53,350 bases of DNA. Origin: Lactobacillus equicursoris DSM 19284 = JCM 14600 = CIP 110162. Its GTDB lineage: Bacteria; Bacillota; Bacilli; Lactobacillales; Lactobacillaceae. The position numbers and the translations under genes are program-made. The notes beneath the pieces were generated by a model. That model was not told the origin of the DNA and did no database searches. It saw only the letters and a program-made list of their open reading frames with translations. Location of the stretch: the NCBI RefSeq assembly GCF_001434815.1, contig NZ_AZDU01000007.1, forward strand, positions 241 through 53,590, given 5' to 3'. Shown here piece by piece: positions 1-8,126 of this stretch. Position 1 is the stretch's first letter. The number at the start of each line of letters is the position of its first letter.

Positions 1-402
1 ATCGGTTGACATAGAATGGGGGCAATTTTTGCCAAAAATTAGTCCGGTTGATATAGAACGGGGGCAATTTTGTCCCAAATCCGAGCTGGTTGACATAGAA
101 TGGGGGCAATTTTTGCCAAAAATCAATCCGGTTGACATAGAACGGGGGCGATTTTTGCCAAAAATCAATCTGGTCGACATAAAACGGGGGCGATTTCGTC
201 CCAAATCTGATCCGGTTGACATAGAATGGGGGCAATTTCGTCCCAAATCCGAGCTGGTTGACATAGAACGGGGGCGATTTCGTCCAAAAATCAACCCAGT
301 TGACATAAAACGGGGGCGATTTCGCCCCCAATCCGAGCCGGTTGACATAGAATGGGGGCAATTTCATCCAAAAGCCAACCCAGTTGACATAGAACGGGGG
401 GC
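1..402 (+). repeat. Array A: right half of a 42-bp repeat array (partial)
   Basis: Ten units start at 4, 46, 88 and so on to 382, with no phase slip. Each has a core GGTTGACATAGAAYGGGGGC followed by an AT-rich spacer. Several spacers are perfect dyads, for example AATTTTTGCCAAAAATT near 21. All cores point right, as in the right halves of the complete arrays, so the centre and left half probably lie before the window. An open frame of 137 codons crosses it only because 42 is a multiple of three. Function unknown. Confidence 0.95.
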
Positions 403-438
403 TAGCTGTACCGTCCCAGCCCCACCCAACAAAAAAAG

Positions 439-487
439 TTGACATGGTGTCACCACTGTGCCTATAATAGTGACATAGCGTCACCAC
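439..487 (+). promoter_or_regulatory. hrtR promoter with two operator dyads
   Basis: TTGACA (439-444) and TATAAT (463-468) are separated by 18 bp. Two direct copies of an operator-like element, TGACATGGTGTCACCAC (440-456) and TGACATAGCGTCACCAC (471-487), overlap the -35 box and follow the -10 box, with starts 31 bp apart. The first contains the dyad TGACA-TGG-TGTCA. This is the layout expected for autorepression by the TetR protein that follows. From memory, the Lactococcus HrtR operator is a similar GACAC/GTGTC palindrome. Confidence 0.75.
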
Positions 488-511
488 ACACCGTCCAAAG
501 GAGGAAGCGGC

Positions 512-1018
512 ATGGTTAAAGCAACATTCACCAACTTAAACGCAGAAAAAAAGGCCGCCGTCACCGCGGCCCTGCTCAAGGAGTTCAGCGCCCACCCCTT
601 GGCTGACGCCCAAGTGGCGCGGATCGTCAAAGACGCCGGCATTAGCCGCGGCTCTTTTTACAAATATTTCGACGACCTGACCGATGCCTACCAGTGCCTG
701 TTCAACCAGGCCATGCAGGACCTGCATACCGGCGTAGGCCGCTCCAGCACCGCCGCCGACATTTACCAGACGACCAAGGACTTTATCAGCAAGGCCCAAA
801 ACGGCCGCTACTATGATCTGATCCGCCTCCACTACATCTACAACGAGGCCTTTTTGCCTCAACACCAGCCTAGAAAAAATCTTCCGCCGCGGGCCCTGGC
901 CGCCATGGTCATCTCTCACGCCGCTATCCGCGAGTCCATGCTCGACCCGGACAACAGCCAGATCTATCTTGATGCAGAAAAAGTTGCCCTCGAGGCCGTC
1001 CTCAAGCACAACAAGTAA
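512..1018 (+). CDS. hrtR: TetR-family regulator, HrtR-like
   Basis: This 168-residue protein has an N-terminal TetR helix-turn-helix (about residues 25-50, with AGISRGSFYKYFDDL) and a helical ligand-binding C-terminal part. The ATG follows GGAGG by a normal spacing. It precedes an FtsX permease and an ATPase in the order TetR-permease-ATPase, the order of Lactococcus hrtRBA, where HrtR senses haem and represses the exporter. Two TGACA-type dyads in its promoter are probable binding sites. The haem ligand is inferred from gene order and from the permease sequence; another toxic ligand is possible. Confidence 0.75.
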   Translation: MVKATFTNLNAEKKAAVTAALLKEFSAHPLADAQVARIVKDAGISRGSFYKYFDDLTDAYQCLFNQAMQDLHTGVGRSSTAADIYQTTKDFISKAQNGRYYDLIRLHYIYNEAFLPQHQPRKNLPPRALAAMVISHAAIRESMLDPDNSQIYLDAEKVALEAVLKHNK

Positions 1019-1034
1019 AGAAGGAATAAGCAAA

Positions 1035-2093
1035 ATGTTTTTAGCAATTAAAGAAATCAAGCATGAAAAAATGCGCTACGGCTTGATCGTGTTCATGATC
1101 TTTTTGATCTCCTACATGATCTTGGCCACCTGGGGTCTGGCTTACGGCCTGGCCCGGGAAAACACGGTAGCGCTGGAAAACTGGCAGGCCAAGAGCGTCG
1201 TTTTAAACAAGAACGCCAACCTGTCCATGAACAGCTCCATCCTGACCAAGGATGACCTGAAAAAAATCGACCTAACCGACCAGGATGCCGTGGTTGGCGA
1301 AATCCAGGTTGTACTGAAAAAATCAGGCAAAACCGGCATCAACGCCCAGTACATGGGGGTGCGCAAGAGCGAGTTTGCCTACAAGGAACAAAAGCTGGTT
1401 TCTGGCCGCAAGGCAACGGGCAAGTACGAGGTAACTGCCGACGAAAGCCTGAAGAACAAGGGCTACAAGCTGGGCGATCAGGTGACCTTGAATGGGTCAA
1501 GCCATAAGTACAAGATTGTCGGCTTTGTCCAAGATGCCAAGATCAACATCGAGCCGATCATTTACGGCTCCTTGGCTAATTGGAAAAAGCTGAAGAACGC
1601 CATGCCAACTATCGCCGCTTCCGGCGTCATCTCCAAGCGCAGCCGCAGCGTTAAGGGCAAAAATTACAAGTCTTACGGCATCAAGCAATTTATCAAAAAG
1701 TTGCCGGGCTATTCCGCCCAAAATCTGACTTTTGAATTGATGATTGCTTTCATGTTCATCATCTCGCTGATGATCGTTGGGGTCTTTTTATACATCTTGA
1801 CCATCCAAAAACTCCCGAACTACGCGGTTTTAAGAGCGCAAGGGATACCGGCCAAGACCCTGGTTTGGGCGACGATCAGCCAGAGCCTGCTCTTGACGGT
1901 GGCTGGCTTAGCGATCGCGCTCTTGGCCATCTGGGGCACGGCAGCTGCCATGCCAAGTTCAGCGCCAATGGCCTTTACCGGACAAATTTTTGCCTCGGCG
2001 ATCGGCGGGATGCTGGCCATGGCCTTAATCGGCGGGCTGATTCCGGTCAAGACGATCCTGAAGATTGATCCAGTAGCAGCGATTGGGGGCTAA
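1035..2093 (+). CDS. hrtB: FtsX-type ABC permease, HrtB-like
   Basis: This protein of 352 residues has one N-terminal membrane helix (about 15-40), an extracellular domain of roughly 190 residues and three C-terminal helices, the MacB/FtsX half-permease plan. The opening MFLAIKEIKHEKMRYGL strongly resembles HrtB haem-efflux permeases. I chose ATG 1035, which follows AAGGAA 9 nt upstream, over an in-frame ATG at 969 inside hrtR that has no ribosome site. It would pair with the ATPase starting 3 bp after its stop to extrude haem or a similar amphiphile across the membrane. Confidence 0.75.
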   Translation: MFLAIKEIKHEKMRYGLIVFMIFLISYMILATWGLAYGLARENTVALENWQAKSVVLNKNANLSMNSSILTKDDLKKIDLTDQDAVVGEIQVVLKKSGKTGINAQYMGVRKSEFAYKEQKLVSGRKATGKYEVTADESLKNKGYKLGDQVTLNGSSHKYKIVGFVQDAKINIEPIIYGSLANWKKLKNAMPTIAASGVISKRSRSVKGKNYKSYGIKQFIKKLPGYSAQNLTFELMIAFMFIISLMIVGVFLYILTIQKLPNYAVLRAQGIPAKTLVWATISQSLLLTVAGLAIALLAIWGTAAAMPSSAPMAFTGQIFASAIGGMLAMALIGGLIPVKTILKIDPVAAIGG

Positions 2094-2096
2094 ACG

Positions 2097-2771
2097 ATGA
2101 CAGCAGTTGAAATTAAAAACGTGAAAAAAGTCTACGGCAAAGGCGACGCCGCAACCGTTGCCTTAAAGGGCGTGAACTTTGAGGCCAACTTAGGCGAAGT
2201 GGTCCTCTTGATGGGGCCAAGCGGGGCGGGGAAGAGCACCCTGCTCACCATCATTGGGGCGCTGCAGTCGGCGACCAGCGGTACGGTCAAGATCGACGGG
2301 CAAGACATTACCCAGTTAAAGGAAAAGGACCGCAGCCGCCTGCGCCTGAACAAATTGGGCTTTGTCCTCCAGGCCTACAACCTGGTGCCGTATTTGACGG
2401 TGCAGGAGCAGTTCCAGCTTTTGGACCGGGTAAAAAAGTCCGGCAATCTCAGTCAAGCAGATCTGAAAGGATTGCTAGAAGACCTGGGCATCAGCGGTCT
2501 AGTCAACAAGTACCCTGGCGAACTGTCCGGCGGGCAAAAGCAGCGAGCAGCGATTGCCCGTGCCATGTACGCTAACCCGGAAATCCTGCTGGCCGATGAG
2601 CCAACAGCATCGCTGGACAGCGCCCGGGTGGAAGAAGTTGGGCAGCTTTTTAAAAAGCTTGCCAAGGACCGGCAAAAGGCGATTATCCTGGTCACCCATG
2701 ACCCTCGACTGGAAAAATACGCTGACCACATCTACGATATGATGGATGGGCAGCTGACGCAAAGAAAATAA
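2097..2771 (+). CDS. hrtA: ABC transporter ATPase, HrtA/LolD-like
   Basis: This 224-residue ATPase belongs to the LolD/MacB class. It shows Walker A GPSGAGKST (about 40-48), signature LSGGQKQR (about 142), Walker B ILLADEPT and H-loop VTHD. It starts 3 bp after the permease stop, so translation is probably coupled, and a Rho-independent terminator closes the operon. It would energise the HrtB-like permease. The HrtA name rests on the operon context, because the ATPase alone does not separate HrtA from other MacB-type ATPases. Confidence 0.75.
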   Translation: MTAVEIKNVKKVYGKGDAATVALKGVNFEANLGEVVLLMGPSGAGKSTLLTIIGALQSATSGTVKIDGQDITQLKEKDRSRLRLNKLGFVLQAYNLVPYLTVQEQFQLLDRVKKSGNLSQADLKGLLEDLGISGLVNKYPGELSGGQKQRAAIARAMYANPEILLADEPTASLDSARVEEVGQLFKKLAKDRQKAIILVTHDPRLEKYADHIYDMMDGQLTQRK

Positions 2772-2780
2772 GTAATATGA

Positions 2781-2809
2781 AGGCTCCGCGCAAGGCGCGG
2801 GGCCTTTTT
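2781..2809 (+). terminator. Terminator of the hrtRBA-like operon
   Basis: A GC-rich hairpin (AGGC-CCGCGC pairing with GGCGCGG-GCCT across a short loop) is followed by five T, 10 bp after the ATPase stop. Confidence 0.85.
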
Positions 2810-2930
2810 GACCAAATCCGCAGAAAATCGACCGAATTTGAATTTTTGAAAATAGTCAAAAGAAAAAGGGGTATAATTTTGACTAGAATTGAAAAATAAA
2901 TAGTTGTAGTGATAAACGGAGCTGATCGGG

Positions 2931-3971
2931 ATGGAAAAAATATCAGAAATTTACACAGGTGCAGCAAATGGAAGCTTTGAAGTAGGACAGTTGCTCTTTG
3001 AAGAAGGCGACTTTCGTCTATATCTGACCCTGGATGAATTGGGCCGGAATGATTCGTTGCTGCTGATCAGAAAATCAGAAGTTAAGCAACTGGTTGATCA
3101 GTCAGAATACTTGACTGAGATCTCGCGCCGCCGGGAACTGCTGAACCAAAAGGGCTTGGCTGATCCGTTTGATTTAAGCGCGAAAGTTAGACAACTTAAG
3201 CCAGACCAAGCAGTTGAAAGCTTCTTATCAATGCTGCCAGGCCAGGTCGTATATTTCGGCCTAGTAGGCAACGACTATCAACAATGGGGCTACCTTAAGG
3301 ATCTTTCTGACGGGAAGTTTAGCTTTATCGACTATCCAACTGTCAAATATCAGAACTTTACTGGAGAGGTTGATTTTGGTCAGATACGGCGCTTAGCTGC
3401 CTTTTCTGGCGAATGGATTATGGACAACCCGGAATTGAAGGAAGCCCAAACCGGGAATGCTACAGCCGATGGTTTCCACGAAGTTCATTTCAAAGCGGAT
3501 GATTCCTTTGCGGTTGGTCAACTGTTGTGTGAGGAAAATGATTATAGCCTATATTTGACTGTTGACGAAGTCGGACGCAATGACTCCTTGATGCTAGTTA
3601 ACAAGAAGGCTGTTGATGAAGTGGTTGATCAATCAGCCTACCTCCAAGATATCACCCGCTGTCACCGGCAGCTGCTGGAAAAAAGCTTAGCTGATCCTTT
3701 CGAAATTTGTGATAAGGCTAAGCAAATTACGCAAGTAGCTGATTTTTGGCGCTTAGCTACAGGACAAGTTGTGTCTTTTGCTAAAGATGCTTGGGATGAG
3801 CCTAACTTCGGCCTTTTGAAGGATAAAGAAGGAGATGCGCTAACTTTAGCGCAATATCCATCTCATAAGTATGATACTTTTGCGGGCCAAGTTAACTTGA
3901 CTGACGTTGATTACTTAGAAGCTTTTGGTGGCGAATTGATCTTTGAAAGCACCATAAATAATAAGTCCTAG
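2931..3971 (+). CDS. Unknown protein with an internally duplicated domain
   Basis: This 346-residue soluble protein is not one I recognise. It is a tandem duplication: residues about 14-155 and 185-330 align, both beginning with a pattern like F-VGQLL-EE-D--LYLT-DE-GRNDSL and continuing through VDQS-YL--I and LADPF. No catalytic motif, signal peptide or membrane helix is evident. The acidic, aromatic-rich repeats suggest a binding role, which is only a guess. A possible -10 TATAAT lies at 2872-2877. It is AT-richer than the hrt operon before it, and the next gene is an EIIA. Confidence 0.6.
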   Translation: MEKISEIYTGAANGSFEVGQLLFEEGDFRLYLTLDELGRNDSLLLIRKSEVKQLVDQSEYLTEISRRRELLNQKGLADPFDLSAKVRQLKPDQAVESFLSMLPGQVVYFGLVGNDYQQWGYLKDLSDGKFSFIDYPTVKYQNFTGEVDFGQIRRLAAFSGEWIMDNPELKEAQTGNATADGFHEVHFKADDSFAVGQLLCEENDYSLYLTVDEVGRNDSLMLVNKKAVDEVVDQSAYLQDITRCHRQLLEKSLADPFEICDKAKQITQVADFWRLATGQVVSFAKDAWDEPNFGLLKDKEGDALTLAQYPSHKYDTFAGQVNLTDVDYLEAFGGELIFESTINNKS

Positions 3972-3980
3972 CAAATATTT

Positions 3981-4009
3981 TTGTATTTTTACCATAGCAA
4001 TGGTAAAAT
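3981..4009 (+). promoter_or_regulatory. Promoter with operator-like dyad before EIIA
   Basis: TTGTAT (3981-3986), a 17-bp spacer and TAAAAT (4004-4009) form a plausible promoter. A perfect dyad, TACCAT-AGCA-ATGGTA (3990-4005), fills the spacer and touches the -10 box, where a repressor would block polymerase. The binding protein is unknown. Confidence 0.5.
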
Positions 4010-4067
4010 AGTCCTTAGTGATGGCGCTTACATTACGAAGGAGGGCTTACAACTAAGGACGACACAG

Positions 4068-4577
4068 ATGATCAGAATTACGAGATTGATTGATTTTTTA
4101 GCAAAAAGGCCGAAGCTAACCAAGGTTCTAGCTCCGGTTGCGGGAAAACTTTTTCCTCTAGAAGACGTTCAAGATGAGATTTTTGCCAGCAAGGGCTTAG
4201 GCGAGGGCTTTGCGGTCAAGCCTGAGAGCGACTTGATCTACGCACCGCTAGACGGGGTGATTACCTCAATTTTCCCGACCAACCACGAGATCGGCATCCG
4301 GACCAAGGAAGGGCTGGACCTCTTGATCCACCTAGGCCTGAACACGATCGAACTGGCCGGGAGCGGCTGCGATATCTTGGTTGAGTCCGGACAAGAGGTG
4401 AAAAGAGGGCAGCTCCTGGCAACCATGAACCGGCACTTGCTCGAAAAACTGGGCTATGATGACACGGTGGTCGTGACCTACACCAACGACTTTATTTTGA
4501 AGGGGCTGTCTTCTCCGACTTTCTTCAGGCAGATCAATGCCAAAGGGGCGGTTCAGACGATCAGCTACAATAATTAA
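4068..4577 (+). CDS. Stand-alone PTS EIIA(Glc)-type phosphocarrier
   Basis: This 169-residue protein is a complete glucose-type EIIA domain (PTS_EIIA_1). It contains the conserved APVAGK start, His73 in TNHEIGI and the phosphoryl-accepting His88 in LLIHLGLNTIEL. It would accept phosphate from HPr and pass it to an EIIB carried by another permease. ATG 4068 is chosen because AAGGA lies 8 nt upstream; an in-frame TTG at 3981 lies on the promoter and lacks a ribosome site. No EIIBC is adjacent, so its partner is elsewhere. Confidence 0.85.
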   Translation: MIRITRLIDFLAKRPKLTKVLAPVAGKLFPLEDVQDEIFASKGLGEGFAVKPESDLIYAPLDGVITSIFPTNHEIGIRTKEGLDLLIHLGLNTIELAGSGCDILVESGQEVKRGQLLATMNRHLLEKLGYDDTVVVTYTNDFILKGLSSPTFFRQINAKGAVQTISYNN

Positions 4578-4591
4578 ATTAGAGATAAATA

Positions 4592-4629
4592 GAAAAGTCC
4601 AAAGCGGCACGAGCCGCTTTGGACTTTTT
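4592..4629 (+). terminator. Terminator after EIIA, copy 1 of a duplicated hairpin
   Basis: The strong hairpin AAGTCCAAAGCGGC-ACGA-GCCGCTTTGGACTT ends in T5. A nearly identical copy lies at 8070-8108, and the two bracket the AT-rich ABC cluster. Confidence 0.9.
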
Positions 4630-4838
4630 GTGTGATTAATAGTTATTAGTCGTGCAAGTATTAGTGATCAGCATGCCAAAGCTGCAATTACTACAGTTTC
4701 GATTTTTAGTTTCAACTTGATCCATCTCCTATACGAAACTATAAAAAATATATTGAAGCTTGGTAACTATTGATCTACAATGTGAATGTTAGCCCATAAG
4801 ATTAAGATATCAATATTTTTTTAGGAAGTGAGTAATAA

Positions 4839-5633
4839 ATGTATTACAGGGGGAGACTCAGATCCTATAATTTATATACAGGTTTGCTAATTGGGTGCAT
4901 AATAACGGCCTTTCAGTTTATTAGTGACTATGTTATCTTGGCTCCGCAATTAAATGGTAACGCTAGGATATTTACTCCGTATACGCGCTTTATTGGATAC
5001 AATTTAGGCCCTTGGACAGTTTTTTATTATACTTTGATCCCGATTTTAGCTAGCTTATCCGTTAACCAACTTGTCTATCAAGATTTGAAAAGCGGTTATA
5101 TTCATTATGTTGTTAAAAAAATCGGACATAGGAAATATATATTCAATAGCTTCTTGACCACCTTTATCGGTGGATGTCTTACTACCTGTCTGCCCTTGCT
5201 CTTAAATTTTATTTTGTATTACTGTACTTTACCCAATCTAAAGCCGGATCAAATTTTAAATGCTAACCAGATGCTGACTCCCGACCTAACTTATCTAACT
5301 GGGGTATATTATTCTAATCCGTTTGTACATGTTCTCTTCTACGTACTGCTAGCTGGACTGGTTGGTGGAACATTTGCGACTGGTTCACTTGTATTAATCT
5401 GTTTGACAAGGAATATCTTTACTGACTTTGCAGGTATGTTCTTATTATCCTTAATTGCCGATGTTTTGGCAGCCAATACTCAGCAAGCTATTTTTTCGCC
5501 AACTTTATTTGCAATTCCGCAGTGTCCAGTTTATCTACCCACTTTAGGATGGGCGATCACTGAGTTAGCTATATTTTTAGTATTTTTTGCAGGGTGCTTC
5601 AATTATGGCATTAAAAAAATTATCTTTAATTGA
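4839..5633 (+). CDS. Membrane protein, probable ABC-2-type exporter subunit
   Basis: This 264-residue integral membrane protein has about six hydrophobic segments and no catalytic motif. It starts at ATG 4839 after GGAAG and overlaps the next membrane gene. With two more membrane genes and an ATPase it forms one operon of the kind that encodes ABC-2 exporters or peptide/bacteriocin immunity transporters. The whole cluster is clearly AT-richer than its neighbours, which suggests acquisition. The substrate cannot be read from the sequence. Confidence 0.65.
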   Translation: MYYRGRLRSYNLYTGLLIGCIITAFQFISDYVILAPQLNGNARIFTPYTRFIGYNLGPWTVFYYTLIPILASLSVNQLVYQDLKSGYIHYVVKKIGHRKYIFNSFLTTFIGGCLTTCLPLLLNFILYYCTLPNLKPDQILNANQMLTPDLTYLTGVYYSNPFVHVLFYVLLAGLVGGTFATGSLVLICLTRNIFTDFAGMFLLSLIADVLAANTQQAIFSPTLFAIPQCPVYLPTLGWAITELAIFLVFFAGCFNYGIKKIIFN

Positions 5634-6324
5634 TTATTTATGGCAGAAAAGCTCCAGGAAAATTTGGGTAAAATTATTAGCATCAACACTTGCTTTTTCA
5701 GCTTTATTCTCAGTTTTGGCGCTAGGCAATATTGGCGGAATTATTAGCAATGCTACAGTTTTAGGAAATTTAAGCGTAACGGCTACCAACTTACATAATC
5801 AACTTTACTTTATTCTCCCGCCTGTTATCGTGGTTAACTTAATCGACTTTCCACTTCCTCATGCAGTAGAATATTTTTTCTTGGTAAAAAGGAAAAAATT
5901 ATTGTCATACTTGCTATGGCACTGTGTACTAGTAGAGATCAGCTTAATTTTTAGTCTTATACTTGCTGGAATAATCTCTGGCTGCTTTTCAAAACTAACG
6001 TGGATAGACCTTGACTTTGGAATTGACTTTCTCTCTTTGATTTATTGCTTATTTGGGCTAATGATCATTATTTTAGTGTTGGATCTTTTGTCTTTGCTAA
6101 TTGGCAAATTGAAATCGGGAATACTGATCGAATTATTTGTGCTAGCTGATAATTATCTGTTAAGCCACTATGGCTGGTCACTGCTCTTAACTCATGGACT
6201 CGTTAATTTACCTGGACAAACAATAAATTTCCTAATAGAGCCTGCAGTGTACTTAGCATATTTGTTGTTATTGCTTCGCTATCTGTCAAGCAAGGACTTT
6301 TTGCAAGAGGTTAATTATGCATAG
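5605..6324 (+). CDS. Membrane protein, probable ABC exporter subunit
   Basis: A 239-residue polytopic membrane protein with about six helices. ATG 5605 lies inside the end of the preceding gene (29-bp overlap) and follows AGGGTG; an in-frame TTG at 5587 is less likely. It shows the same AT-rich codon use as its neighbours. The overlap suggests translational coupling, so it is probably part of the same transporter. No family-specific motif is visible. Confidence 0.6.
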   Translation: MALKKLSLIDYLWQKSSRKIWVKLLASTLAFSALFSVLALGNIGGIISNATVLGNLSVTATNLHNQLYFILPPVIVVNLIDFPLPHAVEYFFLVKRKKLLSYLLWHCVLVEISLIFSLILAGIISGCFSKLTWIDLDFGIDFLSLIYCLFGLMIIILVLDLLSLLIGKLKSGILIELFVLADNYLLSHYGWSLLLTHGLVNLPGQTINFLIEPAVYLAYLLLLLRYLSSKDFLQEVNYA

Positions 6325-6949
6325 CTTGCTGCTTAATAGAAATTTTCACCTATTTTTGGAAAACATCAAATATCGTTTTATTGTCGCCTATTCCGCATCA
6401 GCTGCTATTCTTTTGATTAACCGTTTTAATGGACTAACTGCTAAAGATGTGTTTGCGGGGGCTTACCAGATACCACCATCTTTTAGTTTCCCGCTAGAGT
6501 GGTACTTCTTTGCTCTAGCAATCTTTTTAATGATTGGTGATAATCCTCGAAGCCTACTTAAAGCTTATTTGCCAGTTCATCGCGTTATGTTGAAAGAGTA
6601 CCTAGCAACAATATATGGCTTGAATTTCTTTTTGGTGGGTATAACAGTAACAACTTGGTATCTGCTTTGCCCAGGAAGTTTGCTTTTTTATTTTGAGAGC
6701 CTGTTGTGTTTATTAGCTTTAAGTGCCCTTTTTGCCAGTCTACAACTCTTTATTGATCCGGTTTTGGTGCTGATGATCTTTGCAACGCTGTTTGCACTAG
6801 TAATTACTTTTAACGATTTTCCCTTTTTATCGGTCTTAATGGCGCTTAGATGGACTAGCCATCAACTTGATAACTTATGTGGATCTTTGCTGACTTTGGT
6901 AATTTCTTTTGGAATGACGCACTTTTTATACTATGTAGATTTTGCATAA
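6317..6949 (+). CDS. Membrane protein, probable ABC exporter subunit
   Basis: A 210-residue membrane protein with about five or six helices. ATG 6317 overlaps the previous stop by 8 bp and follows AAGAGG. It lies directly before the ATPase of the operon and is probably one of three membrane subunits, or an accessory immunity-type protein. It has no resemblance I can name. Confidence 0.6.
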   Translation: MHSLLLNRNFHLFLENIKYRFIVAYSASAAILLINRFNGLTAKDVFAGAYQIPPSFSFPLEWYFFALAIFLMIGDNPRSLLKAYLPVHRVMLKEYLATIYGLNFFLVGITVTTWYLLCPGSLLFYFESLLCLLALSALFASLQLFIDPVLVLMIFATLFALVITFNDFPFLSVLMALRWTSHQLDNLCGSLLTLVISFGMTHFLYYVDFA

Positions 6950-6962
6950 TGTGAGGTAAAAA

Positions 6963-7622
6963 ATGTCAAACATTATTGAACTAGATCATGTGACTAAAAA
7001 GTTTAAAAACAAGCTGGCACTAAATGATATTTCTTTAACCATTGCGGAAAATAAAATTTATGGTTTTAGAGGACCAAATGGGTCGGGGAAGTCAGTAACT
7101 TTTAAAACAATCTTGGGTTTTGTAAGACCGACTACTGGAACCGTTAAGGTTGAAGGAAAAATAATCCGCAAAGATGTAATTTTTGCTCCAGATACGGCTT
7201 TTGCAATTTCGGAATATGGCTTGCTTGAGGATAAGACTGGTTTGGAAAATTTGGAATTGCTAAAGGTTTTAAATGAAGACCAAAGCAGTGACTCAAAAAA
7301 GATTATGCAAAGAGTTGGACTGAATCCCAATAATCCGTTAAAGCTAAAGGAGTATTCGCTAGGGATGCGGCAAAGGCTTTTGATTGCTGCAGCTCTGCTA
7401 GGTGACAATAAAATCATAATTTTGGATGAGCCAACTAATGCTTTGGATGAAGAGGGGCAAGACTTTGTGGCAAAGCTAATACTAGAGCTTAAGCAAGAGG
7501 GCAAGACAGTTTTGGTCTCTAGTCATGACAAGGAATTCTTGGATCAAGTAGCAGACCACATTTTTGTCTTCAGTGAGGGAAGGATCGTCAAAGAAATTGA
7601 AAAGCAATCAGGTTTGGCTTAA
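6963..7622 (+). CDS. ABC transporter ATPase of the AT-rich cluster
   Basis: A 219-residue ATPase with Walker A GPNGSGKSV (about 37-45), signature YSLGMRQRL, Walker B IIILDEPTNALD and H-loop SSHD. The signature fits ABC-2 exporters of the BcrA/CcmA type (antibiotic or bacteriocin efflux). GAGGT lies before ATG 6963. It is probably the motor for the three membrane proteins before it. The two ends of the operon are marked by the duplicated terminators. Confidence 0.8.
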   Translation: MSNIIELDHVTKKFKNKLALNDISLTIAENKIYGFRGPNGSGKSVTFKTILGFVRPTTGTVKVEGKIIRKDVIFAPDTAFAISEYGLLEDKTGLENLELLKVLNEDQSSDSKKIMQRVGLNPNNPLKLKEYSLGMRQRLLIAAALLGDNKIIILDEPTNALDEEGQDFVAKLILELKQEGKTVLVSSHDKEFLDQVADHIFVFSEGRIVKEIEKQSGLA

Positions 7623-8064
7623 AAGGCTTAGCCTTTTACTAGTAGCGGTACTTTTGGTATGGCTAGCTTATTCCAAGTTGAGGGTAAATGAACTATACCA
7701 AAACTTTCAAGTAACCCAGGAAGCAATTACGAAAAAAGACTATACTCGCATTTCTCAAAAACTTGAAATCAAAGCGTTAAGAGAGCAAGTAACCAGGAAA
7801 AAGTATTCGGCAACCTTTTTGGTCAAAGCCAAAGGGGCATGCAAGCTGTCTTTGTCACAGTTTTATTTATATCGTGGCGATCAAGAAGCGGTTGACCAAT
7901 TTACTGATGCAAAAGTTGATGGTCAAAATAGTGAGCACCTGAAAAAAGGCATTAATCAGGTGACAATTACTACGGATCCGCCAGAAGGGCAGACTGCGGT
8001 TTTGTACTTGCTTGCCAACCCTGAACGCGGGAAGTTTATTAAATATCAGTTCAAATTTAGCTAG
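7597..8064 (+). CDS. Small membrane-anchored protein ending the ABC operon
   Basis: A product of about 155 residues with one N-terminal helix (about residues 10-25) and a hydrophilic extracytoplasmic remainder. Its 5' end overlaps the ATPase gene. TTG 7597 follows GGAAGGA and is preferred; an in-frame TTG at 7564 and GTG at 7573 are alternatives. No ATG is available at the 5' end. The anchored layout suggests an accessory or immunity protein for the transporter, which is inference only. Confidence 0.5.
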   Translation: MKSNQVWLKRLSLLLVAVLLVWLAYSKLRVNELYQNFQVTQEAITKKDYTRISQKLEIKALREQVTRKKYSATFLVKAKGACKLSLSQFYLYRGDQEAVDQFTDAKVDGQNSEHLKKGINQVTITTDPPEGQTAVLYLLANPERGKFIKYQFKFS

Positions 8065-8069
8065 AAATA

Positions 8070-8108
8070 GAAAAGTCCAAAGCGGCACGAGCCGTTTTGG
8101 ACTTTTTG
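8070..8108. terminator. Bidirectional terminator, copy 2 of the duplicated hairpin
   Basis: Same hairpin as 4592-4629 with one substitution in the stem (C to T, still able to wobble-pair). T-rich tails on both strands let it serve the ABC operon and, on the minus strand, pepD. Confidence 0.9.
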
Positions 8109-8126
8109 TATTGGTAAAAATCTTTT

